Positions 16,513 through 24,730 of a stretch of 49,571 nucleotides of DNA are shown here, piece by piece. Below the pieces are notes generated by a model, which saw nothing but the letters and a program-made list of their open reading frames with translations, had not been told where the DNA came from and ran no database searches. The first letter of the stretch is position 1. Each line of letters opens with the position of its first letter. Both the position numbers and the translations under genes were made by a program. This DNA is from Rhodobacteraceae bacterium WD3A24 (lineage in GTDB: Bacteria > Pseudomonadota > Alphaproteobacteria > Rhodobacterales > Rhodobacteraceae), in the NCBI GenBank assembly GCA_002967695.1, contig PUHN01000024.1, positions 1 through 49,571 of the forward strand, in the 5' to 3' direction.

Positions 16513-17682
16513 ATGACGCCCGCCGCCCGGGTTCAGGCCGCCGTCGAGGTGCTCGACGCGATCCTCGCCGGCACGCCGGCCGAGAAGGCGCTGACGCGCT
16601 GGGGCCGGCGCAGCCGGTTTGCCGGATCGGGCGATCGGGCGGCGGTGCGCGATCATGTCTTTCACGTTCTGCGCCGCCGCCGCTCCTGCGCCGCGCTGGG
16701 TGGGGGCGCGACGGGGCGCGCGCTCATGATCGGCGCCCTGCGCGGGGCCGGGCAGGACGTCCCGGCGCATTTCAGCGGTGCCCGGCACGGGCCCGCGCCG
16801 CTCACGGCCTCGGAGGCGGCCCATATCGCCCGCGAGATCGACCTGCCCGAGCTGGTCGGGCTCGACTGCCCGGACTGGCTCGCGCCCGAGCTGCGCCGCA
16901 GCCTCGGCGACGATTTCGCCCCGGTCATGGAGAGGCTGCGTGACCGCGCGCCGGTGTTCGTGCGGGCCAATACGCTGCGCGCCGACCGGCCGGCAGCGCG
17001 CGCCGCCCTGGCTGCCGAGGAAATCGAGGCGCGGCCGCACCCGCTGGCCGACACCGCTCTGGAAGTGACCACCAATGCCCGCCGGATCGGCGGCACCGCT
17101 GCCTATCGCGACGGTCTCATCGAGCTTCAGGACGCGGCCTCGCAGGCGGTCATCGCCGGGCTGCCCGAGGTCGCGGGGCGCCGCGTGCTCGACTACTGCG
17201 CCGGGGGCGGCGGCAAGAGCCTCGCCCTCGCCGCGCGCGGGGCCGAGGTGGCCGCCCATGACGCCGATCCCGGCCGCATGCGCGATCTGCCCGCCCGCGC
17301 GGCACGCGCCGGCGCCCCCGTGCAAATCGTCGATGCCGCCGCAGCCGCGCGGGGCGGGCCCTATGATCTGGTGCTCGTCGATGCGCCCTGTTCGGGCAGC
17401 GGCGCCTGGCGCCGCGCACCGGCGGAAAAATGGCGCCTGACGGCCGAGCGGCTCAACGAGCTGTGCGCCCTGCAGGAGACGATCCTCGGCACGGCCCGCG
17501 AGCTTGTCGCGCAGGGCGGGTGGCTCGTCTATGTGACCTGCTCGTTGCTCGAGGTCGAGAACGGCGCTCGGGTCGCGGCGTTTCTCGCGGCCAACCCCGA
17601 CTGGCGCAGCGCCTGGTCGCGGCGCTTCACCCCGCTTGACGGGGGCGACGGCTTTTTCGTTGCACACTTGACGCAGCGTTGA
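16513..17682 (+). CDS. RsmB-family 16S rRNA (m5C) methyltransferase
   Basis: 389 residues. An N-terminal NusB-like helical region precedes the RsmF/RsmB linker (PVFVRANTLRADR). The SAM-binding fold starts at RRVLDYCAGGGGKSLALAA, followed by AHDADPGRM and the motif IV catalytic loop VDAPCSGSGAWRR, then VTCSLLEVENG with the second Cys (motif VI). This family transfers methyl to C5 of cytosine (C967 for RsmB) in 16S rRNA. It is shorter than E. coli RsmB at the N-terminus. It is the gene immediately upstream of cckA. Confidence 0.88.
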   Translation: MTPAARVQAAVEVLDAILAGTPAEKALTRWGRRSRFAGSGDRAAVRDHVFHVLRRRRSCAALGGGATGRALMIGALRGAGQDVPAHFSGARHGPAPLTASEAAHIAREIDLPELVGLDCPDWLAPELRRSLGDDFAPVMERLRDRAPVFVRANTLRADRPAARAALAAEEIEARPHPLADTALEVTTNARRIGGTAAYRDGLIELQDAASQAVIAGLPEVAGRRVLDYCAGGGGKSLALAARGAEVAAHDADPGRMRDLPARAARAGAPVQIVDAAAAARGGPYDLVLVDAPCSGSGAWRRAPAEKWRLTAERLNELCALQETILGTARELVAQGGWLVYVTCSLLEVENGARVAAFLAANPDWRSAWSRRFTPLDGGDGFFVAHLTQR

Positions 17683-17722
17683 TCGCGCGATTTCATGCAA
17701 CGCCGGGTTGTCTATGGCGCCG

Positions 17723-17737
17723 TTAACCGGCGCTTAA
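17723..17737 (+). promoter_or_regulatory. CtrA-type binding box at the 5' end of cckA
   Basis: TTAA (17723-17726), 7 nt, TTAA (17734-17737): the full-site TTAA-N7-TTAA consensus of the response regulator CtrA. It sits right at the 5' end of cckA, the kinase that starts the phosphorelay feeding CtrA, which suggests feedback control. The box overlaps the possible ATG at 17737, favouring a start further downstream. Confidence 0.65.
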
Positions 17738-20118
17738 TGGCTCGCGAGCGAGATTGCGAAGCCGAGAATCCTGGTTGGGGGCCTGGCATCTTGTCGCATT
17801 CGGCGCTTTCACCGCATCCGTTGACGCGCACGGCGCTGATCCTGTCGCCGTCGGTCTGGGTGCTGGCGGTGGCGGCGGGCACCGTGGCGCTGGCCGGGTT
17901 TCTGGTGCCCGATCCCGAAATCGGCCTCCTGCTTGCGGCCGTGGCCACGACGCTTGCCAGCCTCGTCGTGCTGATCCGGTGGCTGAGCGGGCGCCATGCG
18001 CGAACACGCGCGCGCCTGCAGGAAAACATCGCGGCCTTCGTGACCCATGACGCCGCGCCCAGCTTCACCACGGATGCCGACGGCCAGATCGACTATCAGA
18101 ACCGCGCCGCCCAGAAACGCTTCGGCGCGTGTTCGGGCCAGACGCTTCTGAACGCGCTCGGCGATCTCTTCGCCAGCCCCTCGGCGGTCCTCTACCGGCT
18201 GCAAAGCCGGGCGGCCGCCGTCGGCGCTGCGCGCGAAGACGTCGTGACCCGCAGCGGTCATGTGCGGCTTGCCGTCCACCGCATCGATGGCGGCGGTTTC
18301 CTCTGGCGGCTGGAGGAGATGATGGACCGCAGCGCGACGGGCCGCGGGGCGGAGACACTGAGCCTGCCGATGCTGACCGCCAGCCGCAAGGGAACGATCC
18401 TGTTCATGAACGAGGCTTTGCGCCAGGTGCTCGGCGGCCGGGTTCGCCGGCTCGATCAGGTGGTGACCCAGCCGTTGCACAGCGGAGAGACGGTCGAGTT
18501 GCGCGGCGCCGGCGGGCCGGTGCGCGCCATCGCCGCCGATCTCGAAGACGCGAGCGGGCGGCGCGAGATCTATTTTCTCCCCCTTGGCAGCGGCGAGGCC
18601 CCGGCGACACTCGATGCCCGGACGGGGGCGATGGAGAACGTGCCCGTCGCGCTGATGCGGGTTCGCTCCGACGGGACGGTGTACGAGGCCAATCGACAGG
18701 CCCGCGAACTGCTCCGCCTCGATGGTGACGAACTTTCCTCCGACCCGCCGGTGCTGATGTCCGACCTTGTCGAGGGGCTCGGCCGGCCGGTTTGCGACTG
18801 GCTCGCGGACGCCGAGTCGGGGCGCGTGCTCAACAAGCCCGAGGTTCTCCACGCCACCCGTCCGGAGCGCGAGACCTTCCTGCAGATCACCCTGCGCCGC
18901 GAGGCCGATGACGGCCCCGGCGGCGGGTTGTGCGCGGTCCTTTATGACGCCACCGAATTCAAGTCGCTCGAGGCCCAGTTCGTCCAGAGTCAGAAAATGC
19001 AGGCGATCGGTCAGCTCGCCGGGGGCGTCGCCCATGATTTCAACAACCTTCTCACCGCGATCGCCGGCCATTGCGACCTGCTCCTGCTGCGCCACGACAA
19101 GGGCGACCCCGATTACGCCGATCTCGTCCAGATCCACCAGAACGCCAACCGCGCCGGCAGTCTCGTCAGCCAGCTCCTGGCCTTTTCGCGCAAACAGACG
19201 CTCAAGCCCGAGGTAGTCGATCTCGGCGATGCGCTCGGCGATCTGACGCATCTGCTCAACCGTCTCGTCGGAGAGAAGGTCTCGCTTGCGCTCGATCTTC
19301 CCCATGATCTCGCCCCGATCCGGGCCGACAGGCGCCAGCTCGAACAGGTGGTGATGAACCTCGTCGTCAATGCCCGCGACGCCATGACCGAAGGCGGGGT
19401 CATCAGGATCGAGACCGAGCCGCTCACCCTCGAGGAGGACATGCGCCGCGATCGCGCCGTCGTCCCGCGCGGTGAATATGTCGTCGTGCATGTGCAGGAC
19501 GAGGGCGAGGGCATGACCGATGATCAGCTCGCCAAGATTTTCGAGCCGTTCTACACGACCAAGCGCCCCGGCGAGGGAACCGGCCTCGGATTGTCGACCG
19601 CCTACGGCATCATGAAACAGACCGGCGGTTTCATTTTCGCCGACAGCACACCCGGAGAGGGCTCGACCTTCAGCCTCTTTTTCACCGCGCTCGACCGCGC
19701 CACGGTGGAAGAGCAGACCCGCGCGCATCCCGCGCCGGGAACGGTGCGCCGCGGAGATGGCGTGATCCTGCTGGTGGAGGACGAAGCGCCGGTGCGCGCC
19801 TTCGCCTCGCGCGCGCTTCGCATGCGCGGCTACACGGTGCTGGAGGCGGCCACCGCCGAGGAGGCGCTGGAGACACTGAGCGACCCGGAACTGGAGGTGG
19901 ATCTCTTCGTGACCGACGTGATCATGCCGGGCATGGACGGCCCGAGCTGGGTCAAGGAGGCGCTCAAGGAGCGCCCCCAGGCCAAGGTCATCTTCGTCTC
20001 CGGCTATGCCGAGGATCCCTTCGCCGGAACCCAGGCACATATCCCGAACTCCGTCTTCCTGCCCAAACCTTTCTCGCTGGGAGAACTGACGACGATCGTG
20101 CAGGATCAGATGCAGTGA
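17737..20118 (+). CDS. cckA: CckA hybrid sensor histidine kinase/receiver
   Basis: About 793 residues from the ATG at 17737. The open frame begins at 17695, but that ATG lies upstream of the CtrA box; a TTG at 17791 preceded by GGGGG is the likely true start if the box is a promoter element. Two TM helices near the N-terminus (LSPSVWVLAVAAGTVALAGF; IGLLLAAVATTLASLVVLI), PAS-like segments, HisKA with GGVAHDFNNLLTAIAGH, HATPase with NLVVNARDAM, DEGEGM and GTGLGLSTAYGIM, then a receiver domain with VTDVIMPGMDG (phospho-Asp) and KPFSLGEL. CckA passes phosphate via ChpT to CtrA; in Rhodobacteraceae this relay controls motility, gene transfer agents and related traits. Confidence 0.93.
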   Translation: MARERDCEAENPGWGPGILSHSALSPHPLTRTALILSPSVWVLAVAAGTVALAGFLVPDPEIGLLLAAVATTLASLVVLIRWLSGRHARTRARLQENIAAFVTHDAAPSFTTDADGQIDYQNRAAQKRFGACSGQTLLNALGDLFASPSAVLYRLQSRAAAVGAAREDVVTRSGHVRLAVHRIDGGGFLWRLEEMMDRSATGRGAETLSLPMLTASRKGTILFMNEALRQVLGGRVRRLDQVVTQPLHSGETVELRGAGGPVRAIAADLEDASGRREIYFLPLGSGEAPATLDARTGAMENVPVALMRVRSDGTVYEANRQARELLRLDGDELSSDPPVLMSDLVEGLGRPVCDWLADAESGRVLNKPEVLHATRPERETFLQITLRREADDGPGGGLCAVLYDATEFKSLEAQFVQSQKMQAIGQLAGGVAHDFNNLLTAIAGHCDLLLLRHDKGDPDYADLVQIHQNANRAGSLVSQLLAFSRKQTLKPEVVDLGDALGDLTHLLNRLVGEKVSLALDLPHDLAPIRADRRQLEQVVMNLVVNARDAMTEGGVIRIETEPLTLEEDMRRDRAVVPRGEYVVVHVQDEGEGMTDDQLAKIFEPFYTTKRPGEGTGLGLSTAYGIMKQTGGFIFADSTPGEGSTFSLFFTALDRATVEEQTRAHPAPGTVRRGDGVILLVEDEAPVRAFASRALRMRGYTVLEAATAEEALETLSDPELEVDLFVTDVIMPGMDGPSWVKEALKERPQAKVIFVSGYAEDPFAGTQAHIPNSVFLPKPFSLGELTTIVQDQMQ

Positions 20119-20120
20119 TC

Positions 20121-20140
20121 GCCGCCCGCGGGCGGGCGGC
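20121..20140 (+). terminator. Hairpin just after cckA
   Basis: Arms GCCGCCCGC (20121-20129) and GCGGGCGGC (20132-20140) two bases after the cckA stop codon, followed by GTTGTCGTCG. It is GC-rich with only a poor T-tract; plausible terminator for this high-GC genome. The rest of the convergent gap to 20337 holds a further palindrome at 20289-20302 (CGTGCCG/CGGCACG) and no gene. Confidence 0.5.
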
Positions 20141-20337
20141 GTTGTCGTCGCCTGCGGCGGCGGTGGGAATGATCGCAATGCCCCGCCCGCCTCCGGCTCC
20201 GGTTCCCGCTTGCCCATCGACACATGTCATCTTGAAACCCGACGTCCTGATATGCAGCCGTGTCTGCGGCTCGGTGCGGTTCTCGGCTCGTGCCGCGGCA
20301 CGGCAGCGATTCCCTCACCCCCGCTGGGCGCGGGCGA

Positions 20338-21417
20338 TCACGGTCGGGCGAGCCGCCCCGCGTCGAGGTCGACCCGCTCGGACAGGCTTGCCACGCTGTC
20401 GTGGAGAAGCTGGATCGCATAGGCCGGATTGTGGGCCCAGGCGCCTCCGTCCTTGGCGACGAGCTGATAGTTGTAGGCGGCCCCGAGCAGGCGCGGCGTC
20501 CAGCTTGCGTAGCGGTTCGGGAAAACGGCCTCCGAGGCGTCGATCCTCCCGTCGCCGTCGCTGTCGGCGAAGAAATAGGGAAAGCTGTCCTCGGCATAGC
20601 CGATCGGGGCCTCCGCGATGTCGCGCGCATAGGTCAGGATCGCGTCATGGAGGATCGCGTGCAGACCCTCGAACTCGTCGCGAATGCCGCCATCGGTGGC
20701 GCCATCGCCGTCAAAATCTGCGAGGCGTGTGCGGATTTCGGTGATGTCGGAGACGCCCTGATGACAGGACAGGCAGCCTTCGGTCTCCACCTCGCCGGTA
20801 TGCGGTGCGTGGCAGGCGACGCAGCTGTTCGCGCTCGGGACATGATCGAAGCGCGAGGCATAGCTTCGCCCTTCATACTGAAAGCCACCGCGCACCTCGG
20901 CGCCGTATCTCACGGCCGCGGCGACATCGTAATGGACATTGATGAAGGAAAGCTCTTCCGAGACCGCGTCGGGGGCGAGCCCCCGTGTCGCGGCGACGAC
21001 CGTGTCGGTCGAGGCCCGGCCCTGATGGCAAACCGTGCAAGTGGCCGACGCGCCCAGCGCGCCGATCGTCACGCCCGAGGGAAAGGGAACGGAATCGAGC
21101 GTCTCGGCCTCGGAGACGTGGCAGGCGACGCAGCCGATCGCCGTGTTGATCGTCGCGGGATGCTCGACGGAGAGCGGCGCGGTATCGTCGGCGCCAAGCC
21201 AGTCGAGAAACCCCGTTGCGGAATGACAGGCCGCGCAATCCGTGGGCACCGCGCCGTCCTCGTTCCAGTGGGTGTAGGAGGGCGAGCGGTAATCCCCATG
21301 CTGGCCGTTCAGCCATGCCTCGGTGATCTCGGACAGGCTGGACTCCTGCGCGGCCACGGGCATGGCCGCGGCGAGCGCGAGCGCCGCGAAGGATAGCAAG
21401 AGGCGGGTGGCGGACAT
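20338..21417 (-). CDS. Periplasmic five-haem cytochrome c with Asp-rich calcium-type loops
   Basis: 359 residues from the ATG at 21417, with a cleavable signal peptide (LLLSFAALALAAAMPVAAQ). Five CxxCH haem sites: CAACH (61), CVACH (96), CTVCH (127), CVACH (199) and CLSCH (215). Two acidic loops of EF-hand/dockerin type follow, DFDGDGATDGG (about 234) and DSDGDGRIDASEA (about 285). The His-rich spacing resembles multihaem cytochromes that donate to or receive from periplasmic oxidoreductases; the partner is unknown. An alternative start at 21432 is less likely because the FNR box upstream would place the transcript start about 9 nt before it. It is probably a single-gene unit induced at low oxygen. 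Confidence 0.9.
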   Translation of the reverse strand: MSATRLLLSFAALALAAAMPVAAQESSLSEITEAWLNGQHGDYRSPSYTHWNEDGAVPTDCAACHSATGFLDWLGADDTAPLSVEHPATINTAIGCVACHVSEAETLDSVPFPSGVTIGALGASATCTVCHQGRASTDTVVAATRGLAPDAVSEELSFINVHYDVAAAVRYGAEVRGGFQYEGRSYASRFDHVPSANSCVACHAPHTGEVETEGCLSCHQGVSDITEIRTRLADFDGDGATDGGIRDEFEGLHAILHDAILTYARDIAEAPIGYAEDSFPYFFADSDGDGRIDASEAVFPNRYASWTPRLLGAAYNYQLVAKDGGAWAHNPAYAIQLLHDSVASLSERVDLDAGRLARP

Positions 21418-21475
21418 GGCAAACTCTCGCATCGTGGCTGGCTCACCGACCATATCACATACTGGCGGCAGGTTA

Positions 21476-21489
21476 TTGACGGCCATCAA
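21476..21489 (-). promoter_or_regulatory. FNR/FnrL box upstream of the multihaem cytochrome
   Basis: TTGAC-GGCC-ATCAA matches the FNR consensus TTGAT-N4-ATCAA in 9 of 10 fixed positions. Its centre (21482.5) is about 65 bp from the start codon at 21417. If it acts at -41.5 the transcript begins near 21441, leaving a 24-nt leader. It points to anaerobic or microaerobic induction of the cytochrome; it could also act on the divergent gene at 21615. Confidence 0.7.
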
Positions 21490-21614
21490 GGAAAGCCGGA
21501 TTTCTGCCGCGCCTCCAAGGGGGCCGCGAAGGCCTCTTCGACCTCTCCTCATGCCGCAGCGACGCAGGTCATCGCGATAAAGACTCGGTGCCCGGTCCAT
21601 GCTAGAGGTGGGCC

Positions 21615-22589
21615 ATGCGCATTTTCGCCCTGAAAGGCTCCGACGAACTGGGCACGGCCGTGGCCGCCGCCCTTGACCGCGCGCTCGACCCGCATGAGGA
21701 GCGCGATTTCGAGGATGGCGAGCACAAGGCCCGCCCGCGCGTCAGCCTGCGCGGCGAGGACGTCTATGTCGTGCACAGTCTCAACGGCGAGCCCGGCATC
21801 ACCGCAAACGACAAGCTCATGAAGCTGCTGTTCTTCATCGCGGCGTGCAAGGAGAACGGCGCAGCGAGCGTGACCGCGATCACGCCGTATCTCGCCTATG
21901 CACGAAAGGACCGGCAGACCAAGTCGCGCGACCCGGTGACCACGCGCTATGTCGCGCAATTGTTCGAATCCTCGGGCGCGGACTGCGTGATGGTGCTACA
22001 GGTCCACAATATTGCGGCGTTCCAGAATGCCTATCGCTGCCGGACGGTGCATCTGGACACGCTCAGGCTGTTCACCCCCATCATCAGGGAGTTGGCCGCA
22101 GGCCGGCCGGTCACGATCTTCTCCCCCGACGGCGGCGGCATCAAGCGCGCGCAGCTGCTGAAGGAGACCCATGAGGCCGAGACGGGGGAAAGCGTCGGTT
22201 TCGGTTTTCAGGAAAAACGGCGCAGCCGCGGGGTCGTCTCGGGCACGCTGTTTGCCGGAGACGTCAAGGATGCCAGCGTTTTCATCTTTGACGACATGAT
22301 CGGCTCGGGCGGGACGATGCTGCGCGCGGCGCAAGCCTGTCGGGACAACGGCGCCGCGCACGTCCATGCGCTGGCCGCGCACGGGCTGTTCGGCGCGGGC
22401 AGTGACGATTTCTTTGCCAGCGAGGCGTTCGACAGCGTGGTGGTGACCGACAGCGTCCGCAGCGCCGTTCAGGCGCAAACGCGTGCCTCGAAGCTGCGTG
22501 TCGTGCCGGTCGCGCCGCTGATCGCGCAGGCGATCAGGTGCCTGCGGGGGAACGGATCGCTGTCCGATCTGCTCGGCGTGGAAGATTGA
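21615..22589 (+). CDS. Ribose-phosphate pyrophosphokinase family protein
   Basis: 324 residues. The N-terminal half has the Prs landmarks FEDGEHKARP, HSLNGEPG, NDKLMKLLFFIAACKENGA and TPYLAYARKDRQTK (the ATP/flexible loop region). The C-terminal half holds the PRPP signature VFIFDDMIGSGGTML. The enzyme makes PRPP from ribose 5-phosphate and ATP. It differs from housekeeping Prs in several blocks (for example HSLNGEPG where the canonical form has QSTS.P.N), so it may be a divergent paralogue, as often found in alphaproteobacteria. Its 3' end overlaps the convergent gene by 56 bp. Confidence 0.85.
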   Translation: MRIFALKGSDELGTAVAAALDRALDPHEERDFEDGEHKARPRVSLRGEDVYVVHSLNGEPGITANDKLMKLLFFIAACKENGAASVTAITPYLAYARKDRQTKSRDPVTTRYVAQLFESSGADCVMVLQVHNIAAFQNAYRCRTVHLDTLRLFTPIIRELAAGRPVTIFSPDGGGIKRAQLLKETHEAETGESVGFGFQEKRRSRGVVSGTLFAGDVKDASVFIFDDMIGSGGTMLRAAQACRDNGAAHVHALAAHGLFGAGSDDFFASEAFDSVVVTDSVRSAVQAQTRASKLRVVPVAPLIAQAIRCLRGNGSLSDLLGVED

Positions 22590-23568
22590 CCGCCTCGCGC
22601 TCGGCGAGTCTCAGATAACGGAAGGTCTGCGGCGCCCATTTGTGGGGCTTGCGGATGGGGGTCTCCAGAAGATGCGCCGCGCTCAGCCGGGCGCGCATCA
22701 GCGCGCGGAAGGTGCCGTAAAGCGCCATCACAGCCGGCTCCGGGCGCGCCTCGATGCGCCGCCCCAGAATCTCGAGCAGCACCGGACGAATCCAGGCGGC
22801 GCCCTCCATTTCGCACTCCAGACCCAGATAGTTGACCTCGTCGAACGGATCGATGATGCGCATGCGGCGGTTGAATTCGAGGCAGTCGATGATTTTCGGC
22901 GTGTCGTTGAGATAGACATGCTCGGGGCGCAGGTCGCCATGCCCCTCCACCATGCCGCCGGCGGCGATGCGGGCTTCGAGTGCAGGATGCAATCGCTCGA
23001 TCGCCGTGTCGAGCGCGTCGAGCAACGGCGCGGCGGATTCACGAAAGCCGAGTTCGGGCTGTTCCAGGACCGAGCGGTTGATCGGCTGTTCCCGCGCCAG
23101 ATGCTCCAGATAGGACGCGTCGGTCTCCGGCGGGGTTCGCGCGAAAAACCCGGCCAGCAGATCTCCGAGCTTCTCGACATCCGCGCGTGCAAGCCGCCCT
23201 GCGGCAATGCGATGGTCGAGCATGTCGGAGTCGGGCAGGCGATTCATTTTCACCAGCCAGTCGACGATCTCGCCCGCGCCCTCGAGGGCCAGCCCGCCCG
23301 CGTTGCGGCGCAGCGCCACGATGCCCAGATAGACGCCTTTGGCCAGACGCCGGTTGAGCCGCACCTCCAGTTCGCAGTTGCGCCGGCGCTTCTCGACGGT
23401 GCTGAAGTCGAGATGCGGATTGGTGACCGGCTTTTTGAGCTTGTAGACGTGGCATGCGGTCAGGAAGACCCAGGACATGTGCGTCTCGAGCACCTCCACG
23501 CTCTCCACGCCGGGGCCATAGGTGTCCGGCCGGCTCAGGAACCGGACCTTTTCATCCAATTCGCTCAT
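22534..23568 (-). CDS. Aminoglycoside-phosphotransferase-like kinase (COG2187 type)
   Basis: 344 residues. The N-terminal part (SWVFLTACHVYKLKKPV) provides the nucleotide-binding Lys; the catalytic loop is GHGDLRPEHVYL and the metal-binding Asp follows in KIIDCLEF. FDEVNYLGLECEMEG resembles the COG2187 subgroup, stand-alone here without the C-terminal P-loop kinase domain that some homologues carry. Substrate unknown; not evidence of antibiotic resistance. It converges on, and overlaps, the PRPP synthetase gene. Confidence 0.82.
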   Translation of the reverse strand: MSELDEKVRFLSRPDTYGPGVESVEVLETHMSWVFLTACHVYKLKKPVTNPHLDFSTVEKRRRNCELEVRLNRRLAKGVYLGIVALRRNAGGLALEGAGEIVDWLVKMNRLPDSDMLDHRIAAGRLARADVEKLGDLLAGFFARTPPETDASYLEHLAREQPINRSVLEQPELGFRESAAPLLDALDTAIERLHPALEARIAAGGMVEGHGDLRPEHVYLNDTPKIIDCLEFNRRMRIIDPFDEVNYLGLECEMEGAAWIRPVLLEILGRRIEARPEPAVMALYGTFRALMRARLSAAHLLETPIRKPHKWAPQTFRYLRLAEREAVNLPRRADRTAIRSPAGT

Positions 23569-23734
23569 GCATCGCCTCCTGCCCGCGACCCTACACGCGC
23601 CGGCCGGTGCGCGTCATGTGTTTGTGTGCGCGGCGGCGGACACGATGAAGGTCCGCGCACGCGTTCAAGGATGGTATCGCACAACCTTCACCCCGCCGCC
23701 GGATCACGTCGTCACCATCTTTCGGGGCCTGCAC

Positions 23735-23763
23735 TTGACCGAAGGCGCGTGCACCAATAGCCT
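23735..23763 (+). promoter_or_regulatory. Sigma-70 promoter of the thi operon
   Basis: TTGACC (23735-23740), 17-bp spacer, TAGCCT (23758-23763). The predicted transcript start, near 23770, falls immediately before the first stem of the TPP riboswitch, which strongly supports the call. Confidence 0.65.
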
Positions 23764-23772
23764 GAGCGTTAA

Positions 23773-23856
23773 CCGTTGGGGTGCCCTGTTGCAGGGCTGA
23801 GAGGCATCGCGCCAACCCATCGAACCTGAACCGGATCATGCCGGCGTAGGGAACGG
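23773..23856 (+). ncRNA. TPP riboswitch (thi-box)
   Basis: P1 pairs CCGTT (23773-23777) with AACGG (23852-23856). The conserved elements are GGGGTGCCC, CTGAGA (23797-23802), CCTGAACCGGAT (23825-23836) and GCGTAGGGAA (23844-23853), the classic thiamin-pyrophosphate aptamer. A downstream hairpin GGGCA/TGCCC (23866-23881) may be part of the expression platform. It lies 70 nt before the thiD start, so thiamin pyrophosphate should repress the whole thi operon. Confidence 0.95.
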
Positions 23857-23926
23857 TCTACATTTGGGCAGCAGCTTGCCCGTATTCCGCCTCCCCGCTT
23901 TGGCACCGACAGAGCAGGAGGCGCTG

Positions 23927-24730
23927 TTGGCTCCCATTGCACTGACCATCGCGGGCTCGGATTCGAGCGGCGGCGCGGGGATACAGGCCGATCTGAAGGC
24001 CTTTTCCGCGCTTGGCGTCTACGGGGCGTCCGTCATCACCGCGCTGACGGCGCAGAACACCCGCGCCGTGACGATGGTCGAGCCGGTCGGCAACGCGATG
24101 ATCACCGCGCAGATGGATGCCGTCTTCGATGATCTGAACGTGCGCGCGGTGAAGCTGGGCATGCTGGGCGGAACCGGGGCCATCGCCACGGTTGAGAATG
24201 GCTTGCGCGGCCGCGCCCTGCCGGTGGTGCTCGACCCGGTGATGGTCGCCAAATCGGGCGACCGGCTGTTGCCGTCGGATGCGCTGGAGGCGCTGCGTGA
24301 GCGGCTCTTGCCGCTTGCCACGATTGTGACCCCCAACCTGCCCGAGGCCGCCGATCTACTGGGCACCGCTCCGGCAACGACAGAGGCCGCGATGATTGAG
24401 CAAGGCCGGTCCTTGCGCGCACTGGGCCCGCGCGCGGTGCTGATGAAAGGCGGGCATGGCGCGGGCGAGCACTGCGTCGATCTGCTCGTCGAGGAAGGCG
24501 GCATAACCCGTCTGAGCGCGCGGCGCCTCGTCACCCGCAACACACATGGCACAGGCTGCACCTTGTCGGCGGCGATCGCCGCCGGGCTGGCAAAGGGCAT
24601 GGGCCTCGGGCAGGCCGTCGCGCGCGCCCATGCCTATCTCCAGGGCGCCATCGCCGCCGCGGACGGGCTGGGCGTGGGCGCGGGCCATGGTCCGGTGCAT
24701 CATTTCCACGAGGTCTGGACGCATGGCTGA
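23927..24730 (+). CDS. thiD: Hydroxymethylpyrimidine/phosphomethylpyrimidine kinase
   Basis: 267 residues. The start is a TTG at 23927: AGGAG (23916-23920) is 6 nt upstream and the product then begins MAPIALTIAGSDSSGGAGIQ, the family N-terminus. A TTG at 23864 overlaps the expression-platform region and was rejected. Other motifs: KLGMLG, LDPVMVAKSGDRLL, VTPNLPEA and NTHGTGCTLSAAIAAGLA (anion hole and catalytic region). The enzyme phosphorylates HMP and HMP-P in the pyrimidine branch of thiamin synthesis. First gene of the riboswitch-controlled operon; its stop overlaps thiO. Confidence 0.95.
   Translation: MAPIALTIAGSDSSGGAGIQADLKAFSALGVYGASVITALTAQNTRAVTMVEPVGNAMITAQMDAVFDDLNVRAVKLGMLGGTGAIATVENGLRGRALPVVLDPVMVAKSGDRLLPSDALEALRERLLPLATIVTPNLPEAADLLGTAPATTEAAMIEQGRSLRALGPRAVLMKGGHGAGEHCVDLLVEEGGITRLSARRLVTRNTHGTGCTLSAAIAAGLAKGMGLGQAVARAHAYLQGAIAAADGLGVGAGHGPVHHFHEVWTHG

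Noticed and set aside
17809-20223. An 804-codon minus-strand open frame opposite cckA
   Set aside because: It has no domain signature, whereas the plus strand has all CckA domains in order; long antisense frames are expected at this GC content.
22534-23568. Antibiotic resistance by aminoglycoside phosphotransferase
   Set aside because: The protein belongs to the COG2187-like kinase group; the fold is shared but nothing indicates aminoglycoside substrates.
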